Origin: Aquificales bacterium
GTDB taxonomy: Bacteria; Aquificota; Aquificia; Aquificales; Aquificaceae
Assembly (NCBI GenBank): GCA_015491275.1
Contig: WFWF01000040.1
Coordinates: 1 to 19,853, forward strand
DNA: 19,853 nucleotides
Reading direction: 5' to 3'
The translations under genes and the position numbers were made by a program. Positions 1 to 7,869 of the stretch are shown here, one piece after another. The notes under the pieces were generated by a model. The model saw only the letters and a program-made list of their open reading frames with translations, searched no databases and had not been told where the DNA came from. The number at the start of each line of letters is the position of its first letter. The stretch's first letter is position 1.

Positions 1-2087
1 ACATAGAGGATATTATTGAAAAATCAAAGATACCCGGTGTATTCTTAACCGTCAATGAGCTCCTTAAAATACTTAACATAATTAAACTTATAAAGATAGT
101 AAAATACAGCATATCCGAATTTGCTGAGGAATTTCCTCATCTCAGAAAACTACTCAAAAGTTTATACTCATTTCAACCTATTGAAGCGCTTATAGAAACT
201 GCCATTGATCCGAGGGGATTCGTTAAAGATGAAGCAAGCGAAGATTTATACAATATAAGGTCAGAATTAAAAAAACTTGAAGAAGAAGTTAAGACACGAC
301 TGGAACGGCTTTTTGAAAGACCGGATACATCATACATATTTTCAGATAGGGTTATTACTTTAAGAAACAACAGATATGTTGTACCTGTCAAAACATCCCA
401 CTACAGAAAACTATACGGCATAGTTCACGGTACATCTTCTACGGGATACACAACCTATGTGGAACCTCAGTTTGTTGTGGAGCTAAACAATAGGATAAGC
501 GTACTGAGAGAGAAAGAAGAGAAGGAAGTCAAAAAAGTTCTTCAGAGAATAACGAGATATGTGGGGGAGGACGGTGATAGACTATTAAAGAGCTTTCAAA
601 CACTTGTTTACATAGACTATATAAAAGCGAAGTATATGTTCGCCAAGACAATAAAAGGTGTGTTTCCCCATATAGGAGATAAAGTTATTCTTAAAAATGC
701 CAGACATCCTATTCTGGTTTTAGAAAAGGAAAATGTTATACCAGTAAATATAATCCTTAGTGAAAAAAAAGGATTGATACTCACAGGTCCTAATACGGGA
801 GGGAAAACCGTTTCTCTAAAAACCCTGGGATTGCTTTCTCTTATGTTTCAATCCGCTATACCCATTCCGGCGGACCCAGAAAGTGAATTGCCCGTATTTG
901 AAAATGTCTTTGTTGATATAGGTGATGAACAGAGCATCCAACAAGATCTATCCACCTTCTCCTATCACATATCAAATATTGTTGATTTTCTTGACAAAGT
1001 GAATGAAAGGACCCTCATACTTATAGATGAACTGGGGGCAGGTACGGATCCTGCGGAAGGTTCAGCCATAGGTATAGGTTTGCTTGAGTATTTAAAAGAG
1101 AAAAAGGCTTATGTATTCGTTAATACCCACCATACACCCATTAAATTGTATGCCATAAGCTCGGAATACTACACACCCGCAAGTGTAACCTTTGATAAAG
1201 CTACTCTAAAACCTACTTACCAAATAATATATAACACAATAGGCCAGAGTATGGCACTCTACATAGCAGGAAGGTTAGGATTGCCAGAGGAAATACTTAA
1301 TATAGCACGGGAAAAAATAGGATCAACAGGGGAGGAGTATCTAAAAGCTGTTGAACTTCTTGAAGAATATACACGTGAATATCATAAGAAACTGGAGGAA
1401 GTTGAATCCCTTAAGGAATCCTTGGAAAAGGAAAAGGAGAAGTACAAAAGATTAAGCGAGGAGTTGGAAAGAAAGAAAAAAGAAAACTGGATAAGTATAG
1501 CATCTGAAGCCTATAACTTCCTTGAAAATCTTAAGAAGGAAGCAAGGAAGTTACTATCAGGAAACAATATAAATGAGCTTGAACGGTTTATAGAAACAAA
1601 GAAAAAGGAAATAGCTACAAAAATAGGTGATGAAAGGATATTAAAATTCTCGGTCGGAGACTGGGTTGAGCTTGCCACAAACAGAGGCAAGAAGGGTAAG
1701 ATTGAGAGGATAGAAGGTAATATAGCCATAGTGTCTTTCGGTCATATAAGGCTAAGGGCTAAATTGAAAGAGCTGATACCCGTTAACAATAACGCCAAAC
1801 CATCCAACACAGAAAATGGTATGTACATAAGAAAGGTTTTACCTTCCGAGTTGTACCTAAAAGGTCTCAGCGTGGATGAAGCACTGTTCAAGCTTGAAAC
1901 CTTCTTAGAGGAAGCACACGCATCCGGTGTAAAGATGGCAAAAATTATACACGGAGTAGGAACTGGAGCAATAAAGAACGCCATAAGGGATTATTTGAAG
2001 AAATCTCCCTATGTGGTATTTTTCAGAGATGCATATCCCCAAGAGGGAGGTTCGGGAATAACGGTAGTATTCTTAGATAAGGAGTGA
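1..2087 (+). CDS. mutS2: Endonuclease MutS2 / ribosome-rescue ATPase, 5'-truncated by window edge
   Basis: The reading frame is open from base 3, so the GTG at 459 is internal and the true start lies upstream. About 694 codons are visible of a family that is usually near 760-790 residues. Order of parts: MutS-like core; ABC-type ATPase with Walker A GPNTGGKT (786-809), the STFSYH motif (951-968) and Walker B with Asp-Glu at 1026-1031; a long charged coiled coil (about 1340-1640); a small KOW-like beta segment (about 1650-1780); and a C-terminal Smr domain with HGVGTG (1950-1967). There is no mismatch-recognition domain, which separates MutS2 from MutS1. The family suppresses recombination and, in Bacillus, splits collided ribosomes. 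The Smr LDLRG motif reads LYLKG here (1851-1865). murB starts one base after the stop, so the two are probably co-transcribed. Confidence 0.95.
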   Translation, partial: IEDIIEKSKIPGVFLTVNELLKILNIIKLIKIVKYSISEFAEEFPHLRKLLKSLYSFQPIEALIETAIDPRGFVKDEASEDLYNIRSELKKLEEEVKTRLERLFERPDTSYIFSDRVITLRNNRYVVPVKTSHYRKLYGIVHGTSSTGYTTYVEPQFVVELNNRISVLREKEEKEVKKVLQRITRYVGEDGDRLLKSFQTLVYIDYIKAKYMFAKTIKGVFPHIGDKVILKNARHPILVLEKENVIPVNIILSEKKGLILTGPNTGGKTVSLKTLGLLSLMFQSAIPIPADPESELPVFENVFVDIGDEQSIQQDLSTFSYHISNIVDFLDKVNERTLILIDELGAGTDPAEGSAIGIGLLEYLKEKKAYVFVNTHHTPIKLYAISSEYYTPASVTFDKATLKPTYQIIYNTIGQSMALYIAGRLGLPEEILNIAREKIGSTGEEYLKAVELLEEYTREYHKKLEEVESLKESLEKEKEKYKRLSEELERKKKENWISIASEAYNFLENLKKEARKLLSGNNINELERFIETKKKEIATKIGDERILKFSVGDWVELATNRGKKGKIERIEGNIAIVSFGHIRLRAKLKELIPVNNNAKPSNTENGMYIRKVLPSELYLKGLSVDEALFKLETFLEEAHASGVKMAKIIHGVGTGAIKNAIRDYLKKSPYVVFFRDAYPQEGGSGITVVFLDKE

Positions 2088-2088
2088 T

Positions 2089-2979
2089 ATGAGGATCATA
2101 AACAATGCGGATCTTTCCCACTTAACGACAATAAAAATAGGCGGAAGGTGTCATACCCTTGCATTTCCAGAAACGGAGGAAGATATACGGTATCTTATAA
2201 ACCTTTCAAGGGATAAAAACATGCCCGTGTATATACTCGGAAGGGGATCAAATACAATTTTCGGAAGCATAAAGGGTATGGTTATAAATATGTGCAGATT
2301 TAGAGGTACACCGATAATAAAAGAAAGCAATAACCACATTGAGGTTACCTTAAAGGGGGGAAATCCCTTAAGTGATCTTATAAACATATCCGCGGAAAAA
2401 AATATGGACGGGATATATAAACTATATGGCTTTCCTGCCACAGTAGGCGGTGCGGTATCAATGAATGCGGGAGCATACGGTTATGAGATAAGTAAGTCTC
2501 TGAAAAGAATAAGATTCATAACATGGGAAGGTACCACCGAAGAGGCAGAAGTCAGCGACCTTTCCTTCAACTACAGAAAATCCCCTTTCCCCCATTTAGG
2601 TATAGTTACAGAAGTAACCTTTGAGCTTCATCCATCTTCAATTTCTGTAAAAGAAGAGATAGCAAAGATTAAGACGGACAGGATAAAAAAGCAACCCATA
2701 AATATGCCCACATCCGGTTCAACCTTTAAAAATCCGGGGAAAACGCCGGCGGGTTTACTGCTTGAGAAGTGCGGTATGAAGGGATTAAAAAAAGGTAATG
2801 TAATGTTTTCCGAAAAACATGCAAACTTCCTAATTAACCTCGGCGGAGGAACATTTGAGGATGCGGTTTACCTGATAAAAAAGGCGATTGAGGGTGTAAA
2901 AAATGAAACGGGTATAGTACTTGAAGAGGAGGTGAGATTGGTTGAGGATAGTGGTGCTGATGGGTGGAAGATCCTCTGA
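2089..2979 (+). CDS. murB: UDP-N-acetylenolpyruvoylglucosamine reductase MurB
   Basis: This cytoplasmic FAD enzyme reduces UDP-GlcNAc-enolpyruvate with NADPH to UDP-MurNAc, the second committed step of peptidoglycan synthesis. The protein is 296 residues. The FAD-binding half shows IKIGG (15-19), GRGSN (51-55) and GFPATVGGAVSMNAGAYG (114-131). The substrate half shows NYRKSPF (161-167), with the conserved Arg 163, and SGSTFKNP (209-216), carrying the probable proton-donor Ser 211. The C-terminal EEEVRLV segment carries the probable catalytic Glu (about residue 281). The short loop pattern without the extra type I (E. coli-like) segment fits type II MurB. The ATG lies one base after the mutS2 stop. 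The last 38 bases overlap ddl and contain the ddl ribosome binding site. Confidence 0.96.
   Translation: MRIINNADLSHLTTIKIGGRCHTLAFPETEEDIRYLINLSRDKNMPVYILGRGSNTIFGSIKGMVINMCRFRGTPIIKESNNHIEVTLKGGNPLSDLINISAEKNMDGIYKLYGFPATVGGAVSMNAGAYGYEISKSLKRIRFITWEGTTEEAEVSDLSFNYRKSPFPHLGIVTEVTFELHPSSISVKEEIAKIKTDRIKKQPINMPTSGSTFKNPGKTPAGLLLEKCGMKGLKKGNVMFSEKHANFLINLGGGTFEDAVYLIKKAIEGVKNETGIVLEEEVRLVEDSGADGWKIL
2927..2934 (+). promoter_or_regulatory. Ribosome binding site for ddl inside murB
   Basis: AGGAGGTG lies within the murB coding sequence, 7 bases before the TTG at 2942. It is the only strong Shine-Dalgarno in the area and decides in favour of the TTG start over the GTGs at 2951 and 2954, which would cut into the first beta strand of Ddl. 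Confidence 0.8.
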
Positions 2980-3811
2980 GAGAGAAATATCCCTGAAAAC
3001 CGGTAAGGCGGTTGCGGAAGGTTTAAGAAAATTAGGACATGAGGTTATAGAAATGGATCTTGACAGTAATACACCATGTCAACTCCTTGAAATAAAACCC
3101 GACAAGGTATTTATAGCCCTTCACGGTGCATACGGGGAAGACGGGCGTATTCAAGGCATGCTTGACATACTCGGTATCCCCTACACGGGAACAGGTGTAC
3201 TCGGAAGCTCAATATGTATGAGAAAAGACATAACAAAAAAACTTCTTGAATACCACGGTATAAAAACTCCAAGGTGGCTTGTACCCGCGAATGAAGAGGA
3301 AATAACCGTATGGAACACATTTCCGTGCATAGTAAAACCCGTTGACGAAGGCTCAAGCGTGGATCTTTATATCTGCAACGATAAAAATGAGCTTGCCGAA
3401 ACCATATCAGATTTTCGGAACAAAGGAAAGAAAATAATGGTTGAGGAATTTATAAAGGGTAAGGATGTAACGGTAGGTCTTTTAAAGGGAAAACCGCTAC
3501 CCCCCATAGAGATAAGACCCAAGAAGGGAATATATGACTACGAAAGTAAATATACAAAAGGTAAAACCGAATATGTGTTTTTGGAAGACAAAGAGTTGAC
3601 AGATCAGCTTTATAAAATATCTTCTTTAATAAACGATATATTTGAGTTGAAAGATATGGCAAGGGTTGACTTCAGGATTACAGATGAAAAGGAAATATTT
3701 GCCTTAGAAATCAATACTATACCCGGTATGACCGAGTTAAGCTTACTACCGATGGCTTCGGAAAAGATGGGTATAGATTTTCATGAGCTGTTGCATATAA
3801 TTATTAGTTAA
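2942..3811 (+). CDS. ddl: D-alanine--D-alanine ligase
   Basis: This ATP-grasp ligase makes the D-Ala-D-Ala dipeptide for the peptidoglycan stem. Of 289 residues, the N-terminal domain has LMGGRSSEREISL (6-18) and the family signature HGAYGEDGRIQG (61-72). The ATP-grasp part has KPVDEGSS (132-139), VEEFIKGKDVTVG (167-179) and the metal-binding ARVDF...EINTIPGMT region (240-264) with Asp 243, Glu 256 and Asn 258. Tyr 198/Tyr 200 in the IYDYESKY omega loop fit a D-Ala-D-Ala rather than a D-Ala-D-Lac enzyme. Translation most likely starts at TTG, giving MRIVVLMGG, the usual Ddl N-terminus, with a Shine-Dalgarno at 2927-2934. It overlaps murB by 38 bases, so translation of the two is probably coupled. 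It is slightly shorter than E. coli DdlB (about 306 residues). Confidence 0.95.
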   Translation: MRIVVLMGGRSSEREISLKTGKAVAEGLRKLGHEVIEMDLDSNTPCQLLEIKPDKVFIALHGAYGEDGRIQGMLDILGIPYTGTGVLGSSICMRKDITKKLLEYHGIKTPRWLVPANEEEITVWNTFPCIVKPVDEGSSVDLYICNDKNELAETISDFRNKGKKIMVEEFIKGKDVTVGLLKGKPLPPIEIRPKKGIYDYESKYTKGKTEYVFLEDKELTDQLYKISSLINDIFELKDMARVDFRITDEKEIFALEINTIPGMTELSLLPMASEKMGIDFHELLHIIIS

Positions 3812-3826
3812 CACGGAGGTGGGACA

Positions 3827-4567
3827 GTGCAAACGGAGGGTAAAAGTAAAATAAAGATATATACGGGGGTTTTACTAGGATTACTGTGGATAGCATCAAT
3901 GGCGGTCTTCGGATACACATTACCTTTTTTCCTTGATAATATAAATTTCTTCAAAGCCAAGAAGATAGTGGTTTACAAAAGCAGATACATTAATGATAAA
4001 AAAATAGAAGAAGCGCTTGCCCGGTTCAATTGGAACTGGCTTTTTCTTAAAGAATCAACCATTAAAAAACTGTTAAATGAATCGGTGGGCGGTATAGTCA
4101 AGGATGTAAACATTGACAGAGACATCACAGAAGAAGGTATTGTATTAAAGATAAGGGTGTATGAAAAGGAACCGGTAGCGGTGGTTAAGGAAAACAATAG
4201 GATATATCTCGTTGATGAAGAGGGTAATATTCTGCCTTACAGGTATATAAAGGACAAATATCCTGTTATATTTACAAACAATATTGACAACCTTAGAGAG
4301 AAATTTGTCTTCTTTTATGAAAACATACTATCAAGGTCAAGCATAAGAGAAACTTATGTATCTGATAACAAAATTATATTATATTTGACCGATCCCAACA
4401 TAAAACTACTGCTTCCGCCCCTTGAAGCTCTTAATTCCGCGGTGATAAAAAGATACGAGAGTGTTATAAATATAATAAGGAGTAGCAACTTGGAAAATGT
4501 AAGTGTTGATTTAAGGTTCAAGAAATTTGCCAGTCTTAAGAAACTTATAGGTATGGAGGATTTATGA
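3827..4567 (+). CDS. ftsQ: Cell division protein FtsQ
   Basis: This is a single-pass inner-membrane division protein with an extracytoplasmic POTRA domain that links FtsA/FtsZ-side and periplasmic divisome parts. Of 246 residues, 1-10 are basic and cytoplasmic, about 11-36 form one hydrophobic transmembrane segment, and about 42-115 fit the POTRA fold. The VYEKEPVAVV stretch followed by IYLVDEEGNILP matches the POTRA/FtsQ-domain junction. Sequence conservation in FtsQ is generally low, so the call leans on this architecture and on its place between ddl and ftsA. The start is GTG at 3827 with GGAGGT six bases upstream (3815-3820). Its stop codon overlaps the ftsA start as ATGA (4564-4567), indicating translational coupling. 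Confidence 0.88.
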   Translation: MQTEGKSKIKIYTGVLLGLLWIASMAVFGYTLPFFLDNINFFKAKKIVVYKSRYINDKKIEEALARFNWNWLFLKESTIKKLLNESVGGIVKDVNIDRDITEEGIVLKIRVYEKEPVAVVKENNRIYLVDEEGNILPYRYIKDKYPVIFTNNIDNLREKFVFFYENILSRSSIRETYVSDNKIILYLTDPNIKLLLPPLEALNSAVIKRYESVINIIRSSNLENVSVDLRFKKFASLKKLIGMEDL

Positions 4568-5811
4568 AGGTTTTTGCTTCTTTGGATGTAGGAACAAGCA
4601 AAATAGTAGCGCTAATCGGAGAGCTTGACAGTCAGAAGGAACTGCATGTTATGAGTAAGGGGGAGGTACCTTCAAGGGGTGTTGATCGCGGTTCAATAAT
4701 ATTCCTGAGGGATGCGAGTCACGCAATAGGTGAAGCAATCAAGGAGGTTTACAGAAAATCCGCATTTGATATATCGGATGTAATCCTCGGCATATCTTCA
4801 TCAAAGATGATAAGCCAAAATGATACGGAAGGTATAACCCTTACATCCCAATCCAACGAAATAACGGAAGAACATATAAATAAGCTTCTGGAAGCGGGGA
4901 GAAACAAGTTGAAGCAGGAAGGATACAGCATTCTTCATATTATCCCAAAAAGATACAAGCTTGACGATGCGGAAGGAATAATAAACCCCTTGGGTCTCGT
5001 GGGATCAAAGCTTTCTGTTGACTTGCACGCCATAAAAGTTCCCACAACGGTGGTGCTTAATATGAAAAGGGCTGTTGAAGAAACCCGTGTAGGTGTATCG
5101 GACACAGTTCCCAATATTATAGCTTCCGCGGAAGCAGTTCTGCTTGAAGAAGAAAAGGATGCGGGTGTACTTCTGATAGATATAGGAGCTGGTCTGACCG
5201 ACTTCATTCTGTACAGGGATGGAAGTCCTGAAGTTGTTGGTTCCGTTAATCTTGCAGGTATAAATATAACAAAGGATATTTTGCAAATTATGAAATTACC
5301 CTTTGAGGATGCGGAAAGGTTAAAGAAGGAACACGGATATGCCCTTACTGATCTTATAAGAAATGATGAACTTATAAGTATATATCGCAGGGGCGAAGAT
5401 AAAGAGATAACCATCAGTAAAAGTGAAATAGCCAGTATAATACAGGCAAGGCTTGAGGAGATAATGGAGAGGGTGGTATCAAAGCTTGAGGATGCAAATG
5501 TTTCCCTTGATTATGCTAATGCTGGAATAGTTATAACAGGCGGAACAGCCAATCTGAAAGGTATAAAAGAGTTTGCGGAAAGGTACTTCAGCACATCAGT
5601 AAGGATAGGCAAGCCTATAAATATAGGCAGTATAGACAACAGTATTAAAGATCCCGCTTATGCAACCGCGGTAGGTTTGCTTATACATAAGGTTAGAAAC
5701 CTTGATAAACAAGATTTTTTCGTAAGGAGCAACAACGGTATAAGAAGAAGGGAAGGTGCGTTTGTAAATCGCATTAAAAAGTTTTTTGAAGATATAAAAA
5801 ACATGCTCTAA
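4564..5811 (+). CDS. ftsA: Cell division protein FtsA
   Basis: This actin-fold ATPase tethers FtsZ filaments to the membrane and recruits later divisome proteins. The 415 residues start with the phosphate-1 loop LDVGTSKIVALIGE (7-20). The SHS2/1C insert follows (roughly 80-165), then the phosphate-2 loop LLIDIGAGLTDFI (around 203-215) and the adenosine motif GIVITGGTANLKGI. The C-terminus, FVNRIKKFFEDIKNML, is an amphipathic helix with basic and large hydrophobic faces, as expected for the FtsA membrane-targeting sequence. Length is normal (E. coli about 420). The ATG overlaps the ftsQ stop by four bases and has GGAGG at 4555-4559. ftsZ follows after 12 bases. Confidence 0.97.
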   Translation: MKVFASLDVGTSKIVALIGELDSQKELHVMSKGEVPSRGVDRGSIIFLRDASHAIGEAIKEVYRKSAFDISDVILGISSSKMISQNDTEGITLTSQSNEITEEHINKLLEAGRNKLKQEGYSILHIIPKRYKLDDAEGIINPLGLVGSKLSVDLHAIKVPTTVVLNMKRAVEETRVGVSDTVPNIIASAEAVLLEEEKDAGVLLIDIGAGLTDFILYRDGSPEVVGSVNLAGINITKDILQIMKLPFEDAERLKKEHGYALTDLIRNDELISIYRRGEDKEITISKSEIASIIQARLEEIMERVVSKLEDANVSLDYANAGIVITGGTANLKGIKEFAERYFSTSVRIGKPINIGSIDNSIKDPAYATAVGLLIHKVRNLDKQDFFVRSNNGIRRREGAFVNRIKKFFEDIKNML

Positions 5812-5823
5812 AGGAGGTTTAAA

Positions 5824-6921
5824 ATGGCTCCAGTAAGCCCTGCAAGGATTAAGGTCTTTGGGGTAGGTGGTGGCGGTTGCAATATGGTCAACAGCATGTA
5901 CAATCTCGCTGAATATCCCACGGAAGGAATAGAGATCTACGCCGTTAACACGGATAAACAGCATCTTGAGATACTTAATGTACCGAACAAAATTCAAATA
6001 GGGGAAAAAATAACGAAGGGATTGGGGGCAGGTGCAGATCCATCAGTCGGAGAAAAAGCGGCGCTTGAGGACAGGGACAGGCTTCAGGAAATAATGAAGG
6101 ACGCAGATATGGTTTTTATATCCGCAGGACTCGGAGGAGGTACGGGAACCGGGGCAGCTCCGGTTATAGCAGGTTTGGCTAAGGAAATGGGCATACTCAC
6201 AGTTGCGGTAGTTACACTTCCCTTCAGCTTTGAAGGTACATGGAAGATGGAAAGGGCACTTAAGGGATTGGAAGAGCTCAAAAAGAATGTGGATACATAC
6301 ATCGTTATACATAACCAAAAATTAAGTGAGCTTGATTTACCAGAAACAAAGAACATGACCATAGGTTCCGCTTTCAAGATGGTTGATTCCGTTTTAGCAA
6401 AAACGGTTTACGGAATTACAAATACCATCGTGGTACCAGCCCTCATAAATGTGGACTTTGCGGATGTGAAAACCATAATGCACAACGGAGGTCTTGCCCT
6501 CATAGGAATAGGCGACGGAGAGGGACCGGACAAGATAGAAGAGGTTGTTCAGAAGGTAATAAACAGTCCGCTTCTTGAAGGAAACACCATAGCAGGTGCA
6601 AGAAGACTTCTTCTCACCATATGGGTAAGTGAAGACACTCCCTACAGCGAGGTTGAAGAAGCTATAAACAGGATAAGACTCAATGCAGATGAAAACGCCT
6701 TTCTTATTTTCGGTGCAATAATTGATAACTCAAGGACAGATTACATAAGGATAGCTACCATAGCAACGGATTTCGGTGAAACACAGCAAAACAAACAACC
6801 GGAGTTAAAGGTTGTAGAAAAACAACCGGAAACTTATAGAATACCCGCTGTTAATCAGGGTTATAACAACGAAGACATAGAGAACATTCCCGCAATAGTA
6901 AGGAGATCAAGAAGAATGTAA
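5824..6921 (+). CDS. ftsZ: Cell division protein FtsZ
   Basis: This tubulin-like GTPase forms the Z-ring. Of 365 residues, the nucleotide domain has VFGVGGGGCNMVN (11-23) and the tubulin signature GLGGGTGTGAAP (102-113). The T7 catalytic loop is NVDFAD (209-214), with Asn 209, Asp 211 and Asp 214. The core ends near residue 318. A short linker of roughly 30 residues, rich in Gln/Pro/Asn, leads to the C-terminal peptide IENIPAIVRRSRRM, which matches the conserved FtsA-binding tail in form and has a basic end. The start is supported by AAAGGAGGTTTAAA just upstream of ATG 5824. It is the last gene of the division group. A new promoter-like element starts seven bases after its stop. Confidence 0.98.
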   Translation: MAPVSPARIKVFGVGGGGCNMVNSMYNLAEYPTEGIEIYAVNTDKQHLEILNVPNKIQIGEKITKGLGAGADPSVGEKAALEDRDRLQEIMKDADMVFISAGLGGGTGTGAAPVIAGLAKEMGILTVAVVTLPFSFEGTWKMERALKGLEELKKNVDTYIVIHNQKLSELDLPETKNMTIGSAFKMVDSVLAKTVYGITNTIVVPALINVDFADVKTIMHNGGLALIGIGDGEGPDKIEEVVQKVINSPLLEGNTIAGARRLLLTIWVSEDTPYSEVEEAINRIRLNADENAFLIFGAIIDNSRTDYIRIATIATDFGETQQNKQPELKVVEKQPETYRIPAVNQGYNNEDIENIPAIVRRSRRM

Positions 6922-6927
6922 ATTTTC

Positions 6928-6936
6928 TGATATAAT
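6928..6936 (+). promoter_or_regulatory. Extended -10 promoter for the rpsB-tsf-pyrH operon
   Basis: TGATATAAT is a perfect extended -10 (TGnTATAAT) in the ftsZ-rpsB gap, seven bases after the ftsZ stop. No good -35 hexamer is visible at 16-18 bases upstream, which is normal for extended -10 promoters. The predicted start of transcription is about 6943, placing the whole folded leader (6954-7019) in the mRNA. Confidence 0.6.
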
Positions 6937-6953
6937 TTACCTACATTAAAACG

Positions 6954-7019
6954 CACCTTTCCCCGCTTGGGTTGCCCGCATGTGCGGGTGCGGGAAAGGG
7001 TGGCGAAACCCAAGGAGGT
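6954..7019 (+). promoter_or_regulatory. Structured rpsB leader RNA with predicted pseudoknot (candidate S2 autoregulatory element)
   Basis: The outer stem P1 pairs 6954-6966 with 6990-7002, about 12 pairs with a bulged C on the 5' side near 6961 and a bulged G at 7000. Inside it is the hairpin P2, CCCGC (6975-6979) with GCGGG (6984-6988), closing an ATGT tetraloop. The bases between P1 and P2, TTGGGTT (6967-6973), are exactly complementary to AACCCAA (7007-7013), which lies 3' of P1, giving a 7-bp pseudoknot. The pseudoknot partner overlaps the first two bases of the Shine-Dalgarno AAGGAGGT (7012-7019), so folding could hinder ribosome entry at ATG 7027. Repression of rpsB by its own product is known in gammaproteobacteria. 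That this RNA does the same is inference, and I did not recognise it as any known riboswitch. Confidence 0.6.
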
Positions 7020-7026
7020 ATATGTT

Positions 7027-7854
7027 ATGGCAGTTATCTCAATGAAAGACTTGTTGGAAGCGGGGGTCCACTTCGGTCACGGAAAGGGACGGTGGAACCC
7101 AAAAATGGCACCTTACCTATACGGGGTAAGGAACGGTATCCATATAATTGACCTTAACAAAACGGTTGTGTATTTAGAAAACGCCTATCACTTCGTTGCG
7201 GACAGTGTAGCAAAGGGTGCGGAGATACTTTTCGTAGGGACAAAAAAACAAGCAAGGGATGTAATAAGGGAAGAGGCGGAAAGATGCGGTGCCTTTTATG
7301 TATGTGAGAGATGGGTTGGCGGATTGCTTACAAACTTTAGAACGGTAAGAAAGAGCATAATGAAACTAAGAAAACTTGAAATAATGGAGGAAGAAGGAAT
7401 ATTTGATGTCCTTCCCAAAAAGGAAGTAAGGAAGCTGAGAAGAAATATGGAAAAACTGAAAAAGCTGTATAGCGGTATAAGGGATATGGAAAGGATACCC
7501 GATATACTTTGGATAGTTGATACGGTGAGGGAAAGGATAGCTGTGGAAGAGGCAAAAAAACTGGGAATAACCATAGTTGCAATAGCGGATTCAAACTGCG
7601 ATCCGGACGATATAGACTACATCATACCGGGTAATGATGATGCCATAAAGTCCATAAAACTTCTTACTTCAAAGATAGCTGATGCAGTTATAGAGGGCAA
7701 AACAAGAAAAGAAAGTGCGGAAGAGGTTGAAACAGAAGTTGTTAAAAGGCAGGTTGTTACCGTTGCGGAAGACGAAAGGGCTCTCTTTGAAAAAGCAATG
7801 GAAATGTCAGAAAAGTATGAGGAAATTGATAAAGATACAATAGAGTACGAATGA
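7027..7854 (+). CDS. rpsB: 30S ribosomal protein S2
   Basis: S2 is a component of the small ribosomal subunit. I start it at ATG 7027, giving MAVISMKDLLEAGVHFGH, the usual S2 N-terminus. AAGGAGGT lies seven bases upstream. A longer frame from TTG 6967 would translate the leader RNA and adds 20 residues unlike S2. The 275-residue product shows the GRWNPKM element (residues 21-27), VGTKKQARD, GGLLTNFRTVRKS, a coiled-coil hairpin rich in Lys/Glu/Leu, and PDILWIVDTVRERIAVEEA. E. coli S2 has 241 residues; the extra length is a C-terminal, Glu-rich tail of about 45 residues ending in IEYE. Stop codons are doubled (TGA TAA). It is first in the operon with tsf and pyrH. Confidence 0.97.
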   Translation: MAVISMKDLLEAGVHFGHGKGRWNPKMAPYLYGVRNGIHIIDLNKTVVYLENAYHFVADSVAKGAEILFVGTKKQARDVIREEAERCGAFYVCERWVGGLLTNFRTVRKSIMKLRKLEIMEEEGIFDVLPKKEVRKLRRNMEKLKKLYSGIRDMERIPDILWIVDTVRERIAVEEAKKLGITIVAIADSNCDPDDIDYIIPGNDDAIKSIKLLTSKIADAVIEGKTRKESAEEVETEVVKRQVVTVAEDERALFEKAMEMSEKYEEIDKDTIEYE

Positions 7855-7869
7855 TAAGGAGGTGCTTTT

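Noticed and set aside
459..461. GTG 459 as the start of mutS2
   Set aside because: The same frame is open back to base 3 with MutS2-like sequence, so the gene enters from outside the window.
4935..5414. 159-codon open frame antisense to ftsA
   Set aside because: It lies wholly opposite ftsA, is Ser-rich from reversed codons and has no SD or domain.
6954..7002. Intrinsic terminator after ftsZ
   Set aside because: The GC-rich stem is not followed by a T-run; it is followed by the pseudoknot partner, the SD and rpsB.
6967..7026. Upstream extension of rpsB from TTG 6967
   Set aside because: It would translate the folded leader, has no SD, and the added residues are unlike S2, whereas ATG 7027 has an ideal SD and the standard N-terminus.
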